64,000 nucleotides of DNA from Neodontobutis hainanensis (Eukaryota > Chordata > Actinopteri > Gobiiformes > Odontobutidae): the NCBI GenBank assembly GCA_024349245.1, contig JALDNG010000781.1, positions 1-64,000 of the forward strand, written 5' to 3'. How positions within the stretch are numbered: the first letter of the stretch is position 1; each line of letters starts with the position of its first letter. Position numbers and translations under genes: made by a program. Under the pieces are notes generated by a model. It was not told the origin of the DNA. It saw only the letters and a program-made list of their open reading frames with translations, and did not search any database. Positions 12,765 to 26,200 of the stretch are shown piece by piece.

Positions 12765-14432
12765 TGTGCAGTAGAACAGACTGTAGAGGTGCAGTAGTAC
12801 AGAATGTTGATAATTATTAGAACAGACAGTAGATGTGCAGTAGAACGGACTCTAGTCAATTATTAGAACAGACTGTAGACGTCCAGTAGAACAGATTGTA
12901 GATGTGCATTAGAACAGACTGTAGATGTGCATTAGAAGAGACTGTAGACAATTATTAAAACAGACAATAGTCGTGCAGTAGAACAGACTGTAAACAAGCA
13001 GTAGAAGAGACTGTAGATGTGCAGTAGAACAGACTGTTGAAGTGCAGTAATACAGACTGCAAACGAGCATTATACAGACTGTAGAAGTGCAGTAATACAG
13101 ACTGTAGATATGCAGTAGAACAGAATGTAGACGTTTATTAGAACAGACTGTATACCTGCAGTAGAACAGACTGTAGATCCGCATTAGAAAAGACTGTAGA
13201 CGTTTATTAAAATAGACTATAGTCGTGCAGTAGAACAGACTGTACACGTGCAATAGAACAGACTGTAGAGGTGCAGTTGAACAGACTGTAGCTGTGCATT
13301 AGAACAGACTGTAGATGTGCATTAGAAGAGACTGTATACAATTATTATAACAGACAATAGTCGTGCAGTAGAACAGACTGTAGACAAGCAGTAGAACAGA
13401 CTGTAGATGTGCAGTAGAACAGACTGTTGAGGTGCAGTAATACTGACTGCAAACGAGCATTATACAGACTGTAGAAGTGCAGTAGTATTGACTGTAGATG
13501 TGCAGTAGAACAGACTGTAGATGTGCATTAGAAAAGACTGTAGACGTTTATTAAAACAGACTATAGTGGTGCAGTAGAACAGACTGTAGACGTGCAATAG
13601 AACAGACTGTAGAGGTGCAGTTGAACAGACTGTAGATGTGCATTAGAACAGACCGTAAATGTGCAATAGAACAAATTGTAACCTTGCAGTAGAACAGACT
13701 GCAGAGCAACAGTAGTACAGACTCTAGATTGGCATTAGAACAGACTGTAGACGTGCAGTAGAAGAGACTGTAGAGGAGAAGTAGAACAAACTATAGAGGT
13801 GGAGTAGTAAGGACTGTTATTGGGCATTAGAACAGACTGTATTCGAGCAATAGAACAGACTATAGATGTGCAGTAGAACAGACTAACGATGCTGCAGAAG
13901 AATAGACTTTAAAGGTGCATTAGTAGAGACTGTAGACGAGCATTAGAACAGACTGTATATGAGTATTAGAATAGACTGTAAACATGCTTTAGAACAGACT
14001 TTAGTGGTGCAGTAGTACAGACTGCAGACTTGCATTAGAATAGACGGTAGATGTGCATTAGAACAGACTGTAGACATACAATAGAAGAGACTGTAGAGGT
14101 GCAGTTGTACAAACTTCAGAGCAGCAGTAGCACAGACTCTAGATTGGTTTTAGACAGACTGTAGACGAGCATTAGAAATGACTGTAAACGTCAGTAGAAC
14201 AGACAATGTGCAGAAGAATAGACTCTAGAGGTGCATTACTACAGACTGTAGATGAGCATTAGAACATACTCTATATGAGTATTAGAAAACACTGTAGAAA
14301 TGCTTTAGAACAGACTGTAGAGATGCAGTTGTATAGATTGTAGACAAGCATTAAAACAGACTGTAGAAGTGCAGTACTTCAGACTGTAGATGTGCAGTAG
14401 AAAAGACTATAGCGGTGCAGTAGTACAGAATG

Positions 14433-16620
14433 TCGACATTTATTATTGCCCTTCTACTGTCTCTTCTAATGCTCGTCTACTGTCTGTATTACTGCACCTC
14501 TACAGTCTGTACTAAAGCACATCTACAGTCTGTTCTAATGCTCGTCCACAGTCTATTCTTATGCAGGTCTTTAGTCTTTACTACTGCACATCTACAGTCT
14601 GTTCTAATGGACGCCTACATTCTGTTCTAATGCTCATCTACAGTCTGTTCTATTGTACGCCTACAGTCTTTTCTACTGCACATCAACAGTCTGTTCTAAT
14701 GCTCGTCTAAAGTCTGTACAACTGCACCTCTACAGTCTGTTCTACTGCATGACTACAGTCTGATCTAATGCCATTTTACAGTCTGTACTATTGCTCTACT
14801 GCACTCTATTCTACTGCACGTCTACAGTCATTTTTACTGCACATCTACAATCTGTTCTAATTGTCAGTCTGTTCTACAATCTACAGTCTGTACTAATTCT
14901 GCTCTGAAGTCTGTTCAACTGCACGTCTACAGTCTGTTCAACTGCACCTCTACAGTCTGTACTACTGCACTTCTACAGTCTGTTCTAATGCTCGTCTACA
15001 GTCTGTATTACTGCACCTCTACAGTCTGTAATAAATGCATGTCTACATTTTTTCTAAAACTAATATACAGTCTGTTCATTTGCTCATCTACAGTCTGTAC
15101 TACTGCAGCTCTAGAGTCTATTCTTTTGCACATTGTCAGTTTGTTCTACGGGGCGTTTACAGTCATTTCTATTGCTCGTTTAAAGTCTGTTCTAAGGTAA
15201 TTCTAGAGTTTGTACTACTGCTGCTCTGATTTCTGTTCACCTGCACGTCTACAGTCTGTTTTACTGCATATCTACAATCTGTTCTAATTGTCAGTCTGTT
15301 CTACTGGACGTTTACAGCCTGTTCTAAAGCTCATCTACAGTCTGTTCTAAAGCCAATCTAGAGTCTGTACAACTGCTGCTCTGACATCAGTTCAAATGCA
15401 CATCTATAGTCTGTTGAACTGCACGTCTACAGTCTGTTTTACTGCACATCTACAGTCTGTTCTAATGCACATCTACAGTCTGTTCCAATGCAAGTCTACA
15501 GTCTGTACTACTGCTCATCTACAGTCTGTCCTATTGCACATCTACAGTCTGTTCTGATAAACGTCTACAGTCTGTTCTACTACACATCTACAGTCTGTAC
15601 AACTGCACCTCTACTGTCTGTTCTACTGGCTGTCTACAGTCTGTTCTAATGCCATTTTACAGTCTGTACTACTGCTCTACTGCACTTCTACAGTCTGTTC
15701 TACTGCGACTATAGTCTGTATAAATAAATGTCTACAGTCTTTTCTAATGCACAACTACAGTGTGTTCTTGTGAAGTCTACAGTCTGTTCTAATAATTGTC
15801 TAGAGTCTGTTCTACTGCACGCCTACAGTCTCTTCTAATAATAGTCAACATTCTGTACTACAGCACCTCTACAGTCTCTTCTACTGCACATCTACAGTTT
15901 GTTCTAGTGGTCGTCTACAGTCTGTACTACTTCACCTCTACAGTCTGTTGTAAAGCATGTCTACAGTCTTTTCTAATACTAATGTACAGTCTGTTCTAAT
16001 GCTCGTGTAAAGTCTTAACTACTGCACCTCTACAGTCTATTATTCTGCACATCCTCAGTCTTTTCTAATGCACATCTACAGTCTGTTCTAATGGACAACT
16101 ACAGTCTGTTCTAATGCACGTCTATAGTCTGTTCTAATGCTCGTCCACAGTCTGTTCTAATGCAGGTCTTTAGTCTGTACTATTGCACATCTACAGTCTG
16201 TTCTACTGGACGTAAACAGTCTGTTATAATGCTCGTCTACAGTCTGTTCTATTGTACGTCTACAGTCTCTTATAATGCTACTTTACAGTCTGTAACTCTG
16301 CTCTACCGCATTTTGTTCTACTGCACGTCTACAGTCTTTTTTATAAACGTCTATAGTCTATTCTAATGCATATCTACAGTCATTACTTCTGTACTTCTAA
16401 AGTCTATTCTAATGATAATCAACAGTCTGTTCTAATGCAAGTCTACAGTCTGTGCTACTGCTCATCTACAGTATGTACTACTGCACTTCTAAAATCTGTT
16501 CTAATGCTCATCTGCAGTCTGTATTACTGCACCTCTACAATCTGTTCTAAAGCAAATCTATAGTGTTTTCTAATACTCATATAGAGTCTGTTCTAATGCT
16601 CGTCTACAGTCTGAACTACT
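14433..16620 (+). repeat. 23-bp satellite array, forward orientation (block S3)
   Basis: Forward satellite resumes with tctactgtctcttctaatgc after the strand switch. The unit order is the same as in 52079-53937, down to shared oddities (the ATG-to-stop frame at 14430-14630 has an identical counterpart at 52076-52276). Its last bases, ctact, are the left target-site copy of LTR element A. Confidence 0.95.
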
Positions 16621-16984
16621 TGTTATAATAATTTTAATTCTTATGTTTAGAGTTACTGGGGGCTTATAGTTCTCCTCAGGTCATGTCAAATTCATGTCAT
16701 GTCCTTTGCTCTAATCCAAGCAGGAAGTAGACAGGGCAAGACTGAGACATGGCTTGTCACGGGACTCTTTCTCCTGGACCATTGTGAACGCCTCTCACCA
16801 AGGACGTCACTGTGTTGTATATAATCCCATGTTATGTTTACATCTTTAAGCAAACCTTCCGCTGTAATATTGTGCTGCTTTGCTTCTCCTTGCAAGGATT
16901 AAAACCTGACCATTGCTTGTTAAATTATAATCGGTCTCCGTGTCTCTCTGGTTAAATATATGGATATAAAATATTCCTATAACA
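16621..16984 (+). repeat. 5' LTR of element A
   Basis: Begins TGTTATAATAATTTT and ends CCTATAACA. It contains TATATAA at 16818-16824, a likely core promoter, and ATTAAA at 16898-16903, a possible polyadenylation signal about 80 bases before the LTR end. Both are conserved in the 3' LTR. Confidence 0.93.
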
Positions 16985-16986
16985 TT

Positions 16987-17004
16987 TGGGGGCTCGTCCG
17001 GGAT
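16987..17004 (+). other. Primer-binding site, tRNA-Pro type (element A)
   Basis: TGGGGGCTCGTCCGGGAT starts two bases after the LTR. This 18-mer is the proline-tRNA primer site known from murine leukaemia-type retroviruses. It places element A with retrovirus-like (ERV1-type) elements. Confidence 0.92.
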
Positions 17005-20000
17005 ATCAATATCTGTTGTTTCTCATGCAGAAGAGTGAAACTGACGTGCACGGGGGAAATGCACAAAGCATTTCTCTGTAAGTCCTGAGACTATTGTTTT
17101 TAAATAGTACGGGCCAGACCTTCACTATCTGTGTGTGAGACTCAGTGACGATATCTGAACAAAGAGAGGAAAAGAGAGAAAAAGAGAGGAGACATTCAAA
17201 GACGTCCGGCTGAAGAACAACTGGACCATTGGAATTCTGATTCAGGTAACCAGCTGGTTTAAATTTTATTTTTGTGTGAATGGTGAATGGAACGAACAAA
17301 CCTTCCGGAAGTAGTGGTTTGGGTTACTTCTGCTGGTTCGGTGATTGCATGTGTTTATCTGAGAATATTTACATGTGATTATCATATTGGTAGAAGAACG
17401 CTGGACACTGTCCGTCCAGTGGGACGGAGGAAAAAGCGTGTGTTTTGTGTCAAGACCTTACCGTATAAGTGTAAGTGAGGCCTTAACGGGACAAGTTTGA
17501 TGTTGATCGGTGTTAAAGACTGTAATCTTGCTGGATTGTAAGCTGTCTAGATACCTGGTGCTCTGTAAGTTTTTACGGGGTCTTTGAATCTGACTCCCAC
17601 GAATGATCACGTCGCGAGCTCTACGGTATAGAGAAGATGCCTGATTACAATAAGGAGTATGAGGTCTGGATGCGGCTGGTCCGGTGAGGGCAAGATTTGA
17701 TACAGATCAACAACACGGGTCCTAACGCGCCGCGTTCTCAAAGGCTGGCCTTTACCTCTGAACGTCGGTCATGCAAGGTGTGTTGGACACACAGGTAACT
17801 CGAGTATGGACTATTATCGAGATTCTTAGCCTAACACCTTTAAGTGAGATACATAGCTCCAAGTCTATGAGACTTGGAAACGCAGGCCTGCTTTGAAGTG
17901 TTCACTGTGTGACGCAGTGAGATAAAGCCCACAGAAGGAAGTGGCTTTAATGAAGTCTATCTAACCTGAAGGGTTAGTGAGATAAAGGCTGAGTAAAAGT
18001 GTGGTTGAGAGAGTGATTGTGATGCGACTGTGGATTGAATGCAGTTGATTTTATTGAAAGAATAATGAGAACTAACATCAGTCAGCCTGAATGTGAAAAG
18101 AATTAACTTAAAGCTTAAGCTAAGATAAGTTAATGTGACTCAGAATCTGATCCATCTGAGGAAAAATAGCAAGTAAGAAATACGTATTTCTGTATTTATG
18201 TAAATTACAAATACCTGCATGCGAGGAGTTAATGAGAAAATAGTAACAGAAAATCTAAAATTGTGACACAATTGTTCGGTTGATATAACCTTATTTTGAT
18301 CCATCTGAATAAGAAGAAAAGCCTACGAAAGAGAGGGGCTTATACTTTTGAGAATAATATAATGTATAATGTTGACCTAACGTTAAAAGCAGTTAAAAAA
18401 AGTTGTGTATTAGAATTAATGTTGTATGAATGGGCGCCATTGTTGAATGTCTAATGTCTAAGAATGTGAACATTAACAAAGGGTTAATGGTTTTGTAGAA
18501 AAAGTTTGAGAACTGACTTGAAAGCAGTGATTTAAAGAATTACGAGAAAGAAAAATGGCTTAAAAATAGCTTATGGAAGATATTTTCTAGGCTTCCGGTG
18601 TAACAGAGAAAAAAAAAAAGGGGGAGAAGCCATTTTGTGAAAAGAAAAATGAGTTTTTAAAAAAGAAAGGTACACATGGACTTCAAAACACTAATCATTT
18701 GTATTTTTTATGTCCTGTGAGATTTTTAGGTCTCGGCCTCTCCGCTCAAACCAGTGCACCTCAAACTCCTGTGCCTCTCACACACACCTGCTCCTGTCGG
18801 CTGAGATGCTGCAGAAAGACAGCAGCAAAACAAACGGTAATATAAACAGATTCCAGACAAATGTTTATCTGTATTTAGTTTAAACTGTATCTATTGAGAG
18901 AGACCAAAGAGGAATTTGTAGATTAAAGTTGGAAAATTGTGCTAAACTTGACCTTAATGTGAATGTAATGTATTTTTCCGAGGAAAAATGCACCATTAAC
19001 CATGGTTGCCATGGAGACCGGGAGCAGGGCTGTGGTGGGCGTGGCAGAGGAGGGCACTGAGAAGAGGAGAGGAGGCCGACACTGGGTCCAGACAAGAGAG
19101 GGACCTTTGACTGACCCTTGAACAGGTCAGGAACATAAACACATATGTACACAAACAGACATCTACAGAAGGTAAATGTGCTTTGAATTTTTGAATTATG
19201 AGATAAAGTTTGTAAATAGTCTGTTAAAGAACAGATATTGTATTATGTGTTGTGTGACACAGCAGAGAGGAGATTAAAGATTTGACGACATATATATTTT
19301 GTTCCAAATGTTTCCTCCTGTGAGCCTTTGGGTCTCCGCCTACCTCGACAGCAGCATGCAGTCCCACAACTGTCCAAACCCCCCCCCGCCACACTCCTGC
19401 GGCCCAGCCGCTGCACCAAGGCCTGAAGGGGTCTGCCCAGTCTTGCAGCGGATTCGGACACTAAGGCGGTAAGATGCCGAGCACATTTTGAAAATGTAGT
19501 GTAATATGCACTGAATTTAACAAAAGAAAGAGGCTTTTCTCAATGACACAAAGCCTGAAATGAAAACTGATTATGTTGTTTTCTCCGAGGAAAATGCACA
19601 AATTCCTATGATCACCGGAGCAGGCTGGGCGCTGGATTGGAGGTGGTGGGGGTGCAGCGTGACGAGGGGCGGAGCGAAGTGTGGAGGCCCAGACCCAGGC
19701 CACAGCAGGAGCAACACTGAGCAACACTGACTGGACATTAGGAGTTAAGTCATCTACACACACCAGATGACACTTAAAACACACACAAAGACAGAACACG
19801 GAGGTGAAAATGTTAAAAGATCCGAAACCTTGGATCCAAAATAAAAGTATTGATTAGTATTTTGAAAAACAAGGGTATGTATCTATTAGTACGAGAACTA
19901 ATAGAGGTCCATAATATCAATGTGGTTCAAAAACACGATATAACGTTTATGAAAATGTTCACTTTGTAATCAGAAGAATTTAAAAATGTGTCTTAAAGTG

Positions 20001-22904
20001 AAATGCACAGTAGGTATTTCTCTAAAGAGAGAGTTTTTTCCTCTCCCAAAACAAACCTTGTTTGGGAACACAGGAATTTTTCACAGAACGGAGCGAGAAA
20101 TGTTTTGGTTTTTCCGTTTTTGTTTTGGTTTAGACGTTAGCTCCACAATCATTTTGTGTGGGAGCCTTTACATCCGATTCAAAGTCTAGGAGACTTGTTT
20201 AGGAAACAGTTTGACCTTCTGAAGGGTCTGTGGGAAAAATATAGTCCACCTTGGGATGTAATTTAATTTTTGGTACGACCATGTTGTTTTTAGAATCAGA
20301 AAACTAAATGACAACTAAGGTTTGAGTATTGTTTGAGAAAAATATTGTCTAAGTAAGTAGAGAAACTGAAATGAAGACAGAATAAATAATAACCAATGGG
20401 TTTTGAAATGGTAATTTCTAATAAAGGTATATATCTAAAACTAAATAATAGATGCTAAAAGGAGTCATCTTTACAGTAAAGTTTTAAACTGCAAGGTAAA
20501 TGTGTAATCTGGGAATTGAAATTGTATCTATATGTTAAAACATATGTTAAAAAATCTTGAAGGATTGAAGGTGGTTTAAATGAAAAGTTAAAGTGTTAAA
20601 CTGTTAAAGTAGTTAAAGTTTGAGAGCATAAGACAAAGTGCTCACTGGGTTTAATAACTGCTTGAAGTGATTTAAAGAGAAAAAAGGTTTTGATTAATCT
20701 GATTTAAGGTTGGAACAGACTAACACAAAGAGTCTGTCCTTTTGAACAGAATTGAATAATGTTTTGGTTGAACTTTGGAGGTGTTTATGAAAAACACTGC
20801 GAAATCTTTGGAAACTAAAGATTAAAATTTTAAGAGGTTTAATCTTTGCATGTTTTAAATTAACATTACTAACTATTACTAGGTTCAAGGGTGGTGAATC
20901 TGAGGAAATGAAGAGATGTGGTTTGTTTTATTTATTGAGCACCTGGTGTTGAGACAGAGTTTTACAGAGACAGTGTGGAATAGATCTAGACTGAACAAAC
21001 CCTGAAGAATTGTTATTATAAATGGTATATGCAGAAAAATTAACACAGAACTTAGTTAATTTTATGAAAAGTCTTTCTTTTAAACGACAGTCACATGGTG
21101 ATGGAGTTTTGGAGAGAGAGAGATGAGGAGCAGCTGAAGGAGGCTGTCCTGTTAACTCCCAAGGGAGGGAAGAGTTTTGTTTTTAAGGATTTTATTTCCA
21201 AAGGAATTACTTTGAGGTGATTGAATAATATTCTGAGGATTTTCTAATTAGATTGAAAATTTAAAGTCTTTGGCTAAAAGTTCTGTGACGATAGATCATG
21301 AGAGACTGGTGCTGATCTATTTTGAAGTCGTTTATGTTTGCATCAACTGAAAAAAATATTACTATGATTGTGGATGATACACTTACAGTTACAGGTAAAG
21401 ACCTACAACTAATGGTAACTAAAATTAAAACTGAACTAAACAAAATTAAGTTTTAAATATAACGGAAACAACAGTGATGTTATTTGGAAAACATAAAGAA
21501 GACAAATAATTAGAAACGATAATTGATAGACTGAAATTTTAAAATGATCAATGGCACTGGCCTTTCATTTAATGATTTTATGTTTATTGTTTTTTTATTT
21601 TTGTTTTGAGCCATGGGTTTCCCAGGTCTCAAAAAGAGAGGAGAAGAAGATTTAAACTGTATTAAAGTGAAGAGGTGATGCGTGTAAAAGAGTAATGTAG
21701 TAATGTGTTAATAAAGTTAAAGAGTTTAAATAAAAATAAAGAAAGAAAGAAAGTTGACATGAATGACCGTTCTGGAGAAGCACTGTTTGATCTGATGGAA
21801 CCTTTCAGATTAAAGTAGATCTCCAGCAGACCATATCTGTGGAAACAGGGTTTATCTGTGTTTCATTTTTATGGTTTGATCATTTTAAGAGCTTGTATGG
21901 TTTCGTTTTGGCGAAAGCCTGAAGGGCACTTTCTATGGGTCTAAAAATGTCAGAGAACGTTTGATTTGTTTGTTTATATTTTGTTTTGATGGAAGCCAAC
22001 CAGAGCAGGTACCGGCTTAGAAAAGAGGATTTGACAATTAATATAGCCACCAGTAAGAGCTAATATTAACATGGTTCTTTGAACTTATAATTATCTTGGT
22101 TTACACCTGGAGTACACCTGTGAGCAGGGCCAGTGACAGGACGTCCTGTAACATCACTCTGAACCTGACAAACTGAGAGATCAGGGACAGGTGCAGTGCA
22201 AAGCAGAAGTCTGGGGTTTTGTGAAAGTAAGACCATTAGACCAGCATTGCATGCTGACCGGAAACATAAAGGATCCTGGTTTATTTGTGCACATACAATG
22301 TGACGGAGAACATCGTGAGTAGAACCTCACACCTTAGGAACCAAACAGAAGTTCCATCAGGTTTATTTGAGATTTACATCGACAAGAGGGGGGTTCTTCA
22401 AGGTGTCCTTAATGAATTTAAGGCTAAAATTAAATTAGAATTGAATTTATGCAAATGTGGAATTAAATTAATTAGAGTTATAACCAACAAAGGTTTATGA
22501 ATTGGACAAGAGATGCCTGAGATGCTATGAGCTGAAAAGGTGAGATCTACAACAGGATGTCATCCAAGGTAACACAGGTCTAGTTAACAGCATAACTAAA
22601 GCCTTTGAGAAAGAGCTTCACACTCTGCAGAAGGATTGGCAGAGTATTCTGGAATAGAGTAAGTGATTTTGACATGGTTTTAAAAATAGATACAAAATAT
22701 TTTGAAAGTGACTGAGACTGCTTGATGTTTGTGTGTTGACGCCCGCCTTGGGGCAAGGGGTGGACAAAGACTTTTTCCCAGCGTTAGGTCAAATGGTCAA
22801 GTGTACTTAGGCTAGGTCAGATGCCCTGCTGGGTTTTCGCTTTGTCAAAAGTAAACAACTCACACTCAAGCTAGTAGATTGTTTATGCTAATTGTTATCA
22901 GCAT
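17005..22904 (+). other. Interior of element A, essentially non-coding
   Basis: No frame longer than about 110 codons and none resembling retroviral proteins. Visible contents: a possible splice donor cag/gtaacc near 17246; an A-rich region; a purine tract of A-run followed by ggggg and gagaag near 18609-18629; two diverged GC-rich modules at 18725-19170 and 19325-19800, each with the shared string ccgaggaaaa; a LINE-like reverse transcriptase scrap at 21364-21510; and a 37-codon open stretch at 22544-22657 (starts DLQQDVIQG) near the 3' end, which could be a relic of a retroviral protein but which I cannot assign. Confidence 0.7.
21364..21510 (+). pseudogene. LINE-type reverse transcriptase scrap
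   Basis: A short plus-strand frame reads VDDTLTVTGKDLQ and stops after about 30 codons. After one frame change it continues with LNITETTVMLFGKHKE. In non-LTR retrotransposons the YADD catalytic box is followed at this distance by a K-T-x-x-M-x-F-G motif, so order and spacing fit a decayed LINE RT. Only about 150 bp are recognisable; the flanks are unassigned. The alternative is chance similarity in AT-rich sequence. Confidence 0.4.
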
Positions 22905-22915
22905 AAAGAGGGGAA
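22905..22915 (+). other. Polypurine tract of element A
   Basis: aaagaggggaa directly precedes the 3' LTR, the position expected for the plus-strand primer. Confidence 0.85.
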
Positions 22916-23276
22916 TGTTATAATAATTTTAATTCTTATGTTTAGAGTTACTGGGGCTTATAGTTCTCCTCAGGTCATGTCAAATTCATGTCATGTCCTT
23001 CGCTCTAATCCAAGCAGGAAGTAGACATGGCAAGACTGAGACATGGCTTGTCACGGACTCTTTCTCCTGGACCATTGTGACGCCTCTCACCAAGGGCGTC
23101 ACTGTGTTGTATATAATCCCATGTTATGTTTACATCTTTAAGCAAACCTTCCGCTGTAATATTGTGCTGCTCTGCTTCTCCTTGCAAGGATTAAAACCTG
23201 ACCATTGCTTGTTAAATTATAATCGGTCTCCGTGTCTCTCTGGTTAAATATATGGATATAAAATATTCCTATAACA
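22916..23276 (+). repeat. 3' LTR of element A
   Basis: Same sequence as 16621-16984 apart from about seven differences, including short indels in G runs. TATATAA is at 23110-23116. Followed by the target-site copy ctact. Confidence 0.93.
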
Positions 23277-26200
23277 CTACTACATTTCTACAGTCTGTTC
23301 TAAATCATGTCTACAGTGTTTTCTAATACTCATATACAGTCTGTTCTAATGCTCGTCTACAGTCTGTACTACTGCATCTCTATAGTCTATTCTTCTGCAC
23401 TTTGTCAGTCTAATCTACTGGACGTTTACAGTTTGTTCTAATGCTTGCCTACAGTCTGTTCTACTGCACGTCTACAGTCTGTTCTACTGCATGTCTGCAG
23501 TCTGTTCTGATAAACGTATACAGTCTTTTCTACTACACATCTACAGTCTCTGCTGCTGCACTTCTAAAGTCTGTTTCTAATGCACATCTACAGTCTGTTC
23601 TAATGCAAGTCTATAGTCAGTACTACTGCTCATCTATGGTCTGTTCTAGTGCAGGTCTACAGTCTGTTCTAATAAACGTCTACAGTCTATAGTCTGTTCT
23701 AATGCTCGTCCACAGTCCGTTCTAATGCAAGTCTATAATCTGTACTACTGCTCATTTACAGTCTGTTCTAATGCAAGTCTACAGTCTGTACTACTGCTCA
23801 TTTACTGTCTGTTCTACTGCAGGTCTACAGTCTGTTGTAATAAACGTCTACAGTCTGTTCTACTGCACATCTACAGTCTGTACTACTGCACTTCTACAGT
23901 CTGTTCTAATGCTCGTCCACAGTCTGTATTACTGCACGTCTATAGTCTGAACTACTGCACCTCTACAATCTGTTCTAAAGCATGTCTACAGTGTTTTCTA
24001 ATACTCATATACAGTCTGTTCTAATCCTCATCTACAGTCTGTACTACTGCAACTCTACAGTCTGTTCTAAAGCATATCTACAGTGTTTTCTAATAATTAT
24101 ATACAGTCTGTTCTAATCCTCATCTACAGTCTGTACTACTGCACCTCTAGAGTCTATTCTTCTGCACATTCTCAGTCTGTTCTACAGGTTGTTTACTGTT
24201 TGTTCTAATGCTCGTCTACAGTCTCTTCCAAAGCCAATCTAGAGTCTGTTCTACTTCTGCTCTGAAGTCTATTCAACTGCACATCTACAGTCTGTTCAAC
24301 TGCACCTCTACAGTCTTTTCTATTGTTAATAGATAATAATTGTCTAGAGTCTGTTATACTGCACGTCTACAGTCTCTTTTAATAATTGTCAACTTTCTGT
24401 ACTACTGCACCTCTACAGTCTCTTCTACTGCACATCTACAGTTTGTTCTAATGGTCGTCTAGAGTCTGTACTACTGAAACTCTACAGTCTGTTCTAAAAC
24501 ATGTCTACAGTCTTTTCTAATACTCATGTAGAGTCTGTTCTAATGCTCGTGTAAAGTCTCAACTACTGCCCTCTACAGTCTATTCTTTTGCACATCTACA
24601 GTCTGTTCTAATGCACATCTACAATCTGTTCTAATGGAATTCTCCAGTCTGTACTACTGCTCGTCTACAGTTTGTTCTACTGCTCTTCTACAGTCTGTTC
24701 TAAAAACGTCTACAGTCTGTACTACTGCACATCTACAGTTTGTACTAAAGCTTGTCTAGAGTGTTTTCTAATACTAATATACAGTCTGTTTTAATGCTCG
24801 TCTACAGTCTGTACAACTGCACCTCTACTGCCTGTTCTAAAGCATGTCTAGAGTGTTTTCTAATACTCATATAGAGTCTGTTCTAATGATCATCTACAGT
24901 CTGAACTACTGCACCTCTACAGTCTGTTCTAAAGTTCATCTACAGTCTTTTCTAAAGCCAATCTAGAGTCTGTACTATTGCTGCTCTAAAGTCTGTTCAA
25001 CTGCACGTCTACAGTCTGGTCTACTGCACATCTACAGTTTGTTTTAATGCTCCTCTACAGTCTGTACTACTGCACCTCTACAGTCTCTTCTAAAGCATGT
25101 CTACAGTCTTTTCTAATAGTCATGTACAGTCTGTTCTAATCCTCGTGTAAAGTCTCAACTACTGCAACTCTTCAGTCTATTCTTCTGCACCTCGTCAGTC
25201 TGTTCTACTGCACATCTACAGTCTATTCTAATGGACATCTACTGTATGTTCTAATGAAAGTCTACAGTCTGTACAACTGCTCATCTACAGTCTGTTCTAC
25301 TGCACGTGTACAGTCTGTTTTATTGCTAATCTACAGTCTGTTCTACTGCATGTTTACAGTCTGTTCTAATACAAGTCTACAGTCTCTACTACTGCTCATT
25401 TACAGTCTGTTCTACTACACATCTACAGTCTCTACTACTGCACTTCTAAAGTCTGTTCTTAAGCAGATCTACACTCTCTTCTAATGCTCGTCTACAGTCT
25501 GTACTACTGCATTTCTACAGTCTATTCTTCTGCACATTGTCAGTCTGTTCTACTGGATGTTTAAAGTCTGTTCTAATGCTCGTCTACAGTCAGTTTTACA
25601 GTCTGTTCTAATGCAAGTCTATAGTCTGTTTTACTACTCATCTACGGTCTGTTCTTTTGCAGGTCTACAGTCTGTTCTAATAAACGTCTACAGTCTGTTC
25701 TACTGCACATCTACAGTCTGTTCTAATGCAAGTCTACAGTCTGTATTACTGCTCATCAACAGTCTGTTCTACAGCATGTCTAGAGTGTTTTCTAATACTC
25801 ATATACAGTCTGTTCTAATGCACGTCTACAGTCAGAAATACTGCACCTTTTACAATCTGTTCTAAAGCATGTGCAGAGTGTTTTCTAAAACTCATATAGA
25901 GTCTGTTCTAATCCTCGTCTACAGTCTGAACTACTGCAGCTCTACAGTCTATTCTAAAGCATGTCTAGAGTGTTTTCTAATACTCATATACAGTCTGTTC
26001 TAAGTCTTGTCTACAGTCTGTACTACTGCATCTCTACAGTCTATTCTTCTGCACATTGTCAGTCTGTTCTACTGGACGTTTACAGTCTTTTCTAATTCTC
26101 ATCTACAGTCTGTATTACTGCACCTCTACAGTCTGTTCTAAAGCATGTTTAGAGTGTTTTCCAATACTCATATACAGTCTGTTCTAATGTTCGTCTACAG

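Larger units (their letters stand above)
8868..14432 (-). repeat. 23-bp satellite array, reverse orientation (block S2, right part)
   Basis: Continuation of the reverse array after the solo LTR. It carries the same 23-bp unit in reverse complement, the four-unit groups, and a nearly perfect 582-bp tandem duplication at 11601-12764. The block ends at the second strand switch near agtacagaatgtcgacatttattattgc. No non-repetitive gene-like sequence seen. Confidence 0.95.
16621..23276 (+). mobile_element. LTR element A: non-autonomous endogenous retrovirus-like element
   Basis: Complete element of 6,656 bp with 364- and 361-bp LTRs (TGTTA...AACA), a 5-bp target duplication ctact at 16616-16620 and 23277-23281, an 18-base primer-binding site identical to the proline-tRNA type used by gammaretroviruses, and a purine tract before the 3' LTR. 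By eye the LTRs differ at about 7 positions, near 98 percent identity. The 5.9-kb interior has no gag, pol or env frame that I can recognise. With such similar LTRs, decay by point mutation cannot explain this, so I infer a derivative that moved using proteins supplied in trans. Confidence 0.9.

Noticed and set aside
17006..17299. Minus-strand 97-codon frame after the primer site of element A
   Set aside because: Antisense to the leader, with no recognisable motif.
22993..23247. 84-codon frame in the 3' LTR of element A, and its minus-strand counterpart
   Set aside because: Lies entirely within LTR promoter and polyadenylation sequence; the 5' LTR copy is broken by indels.
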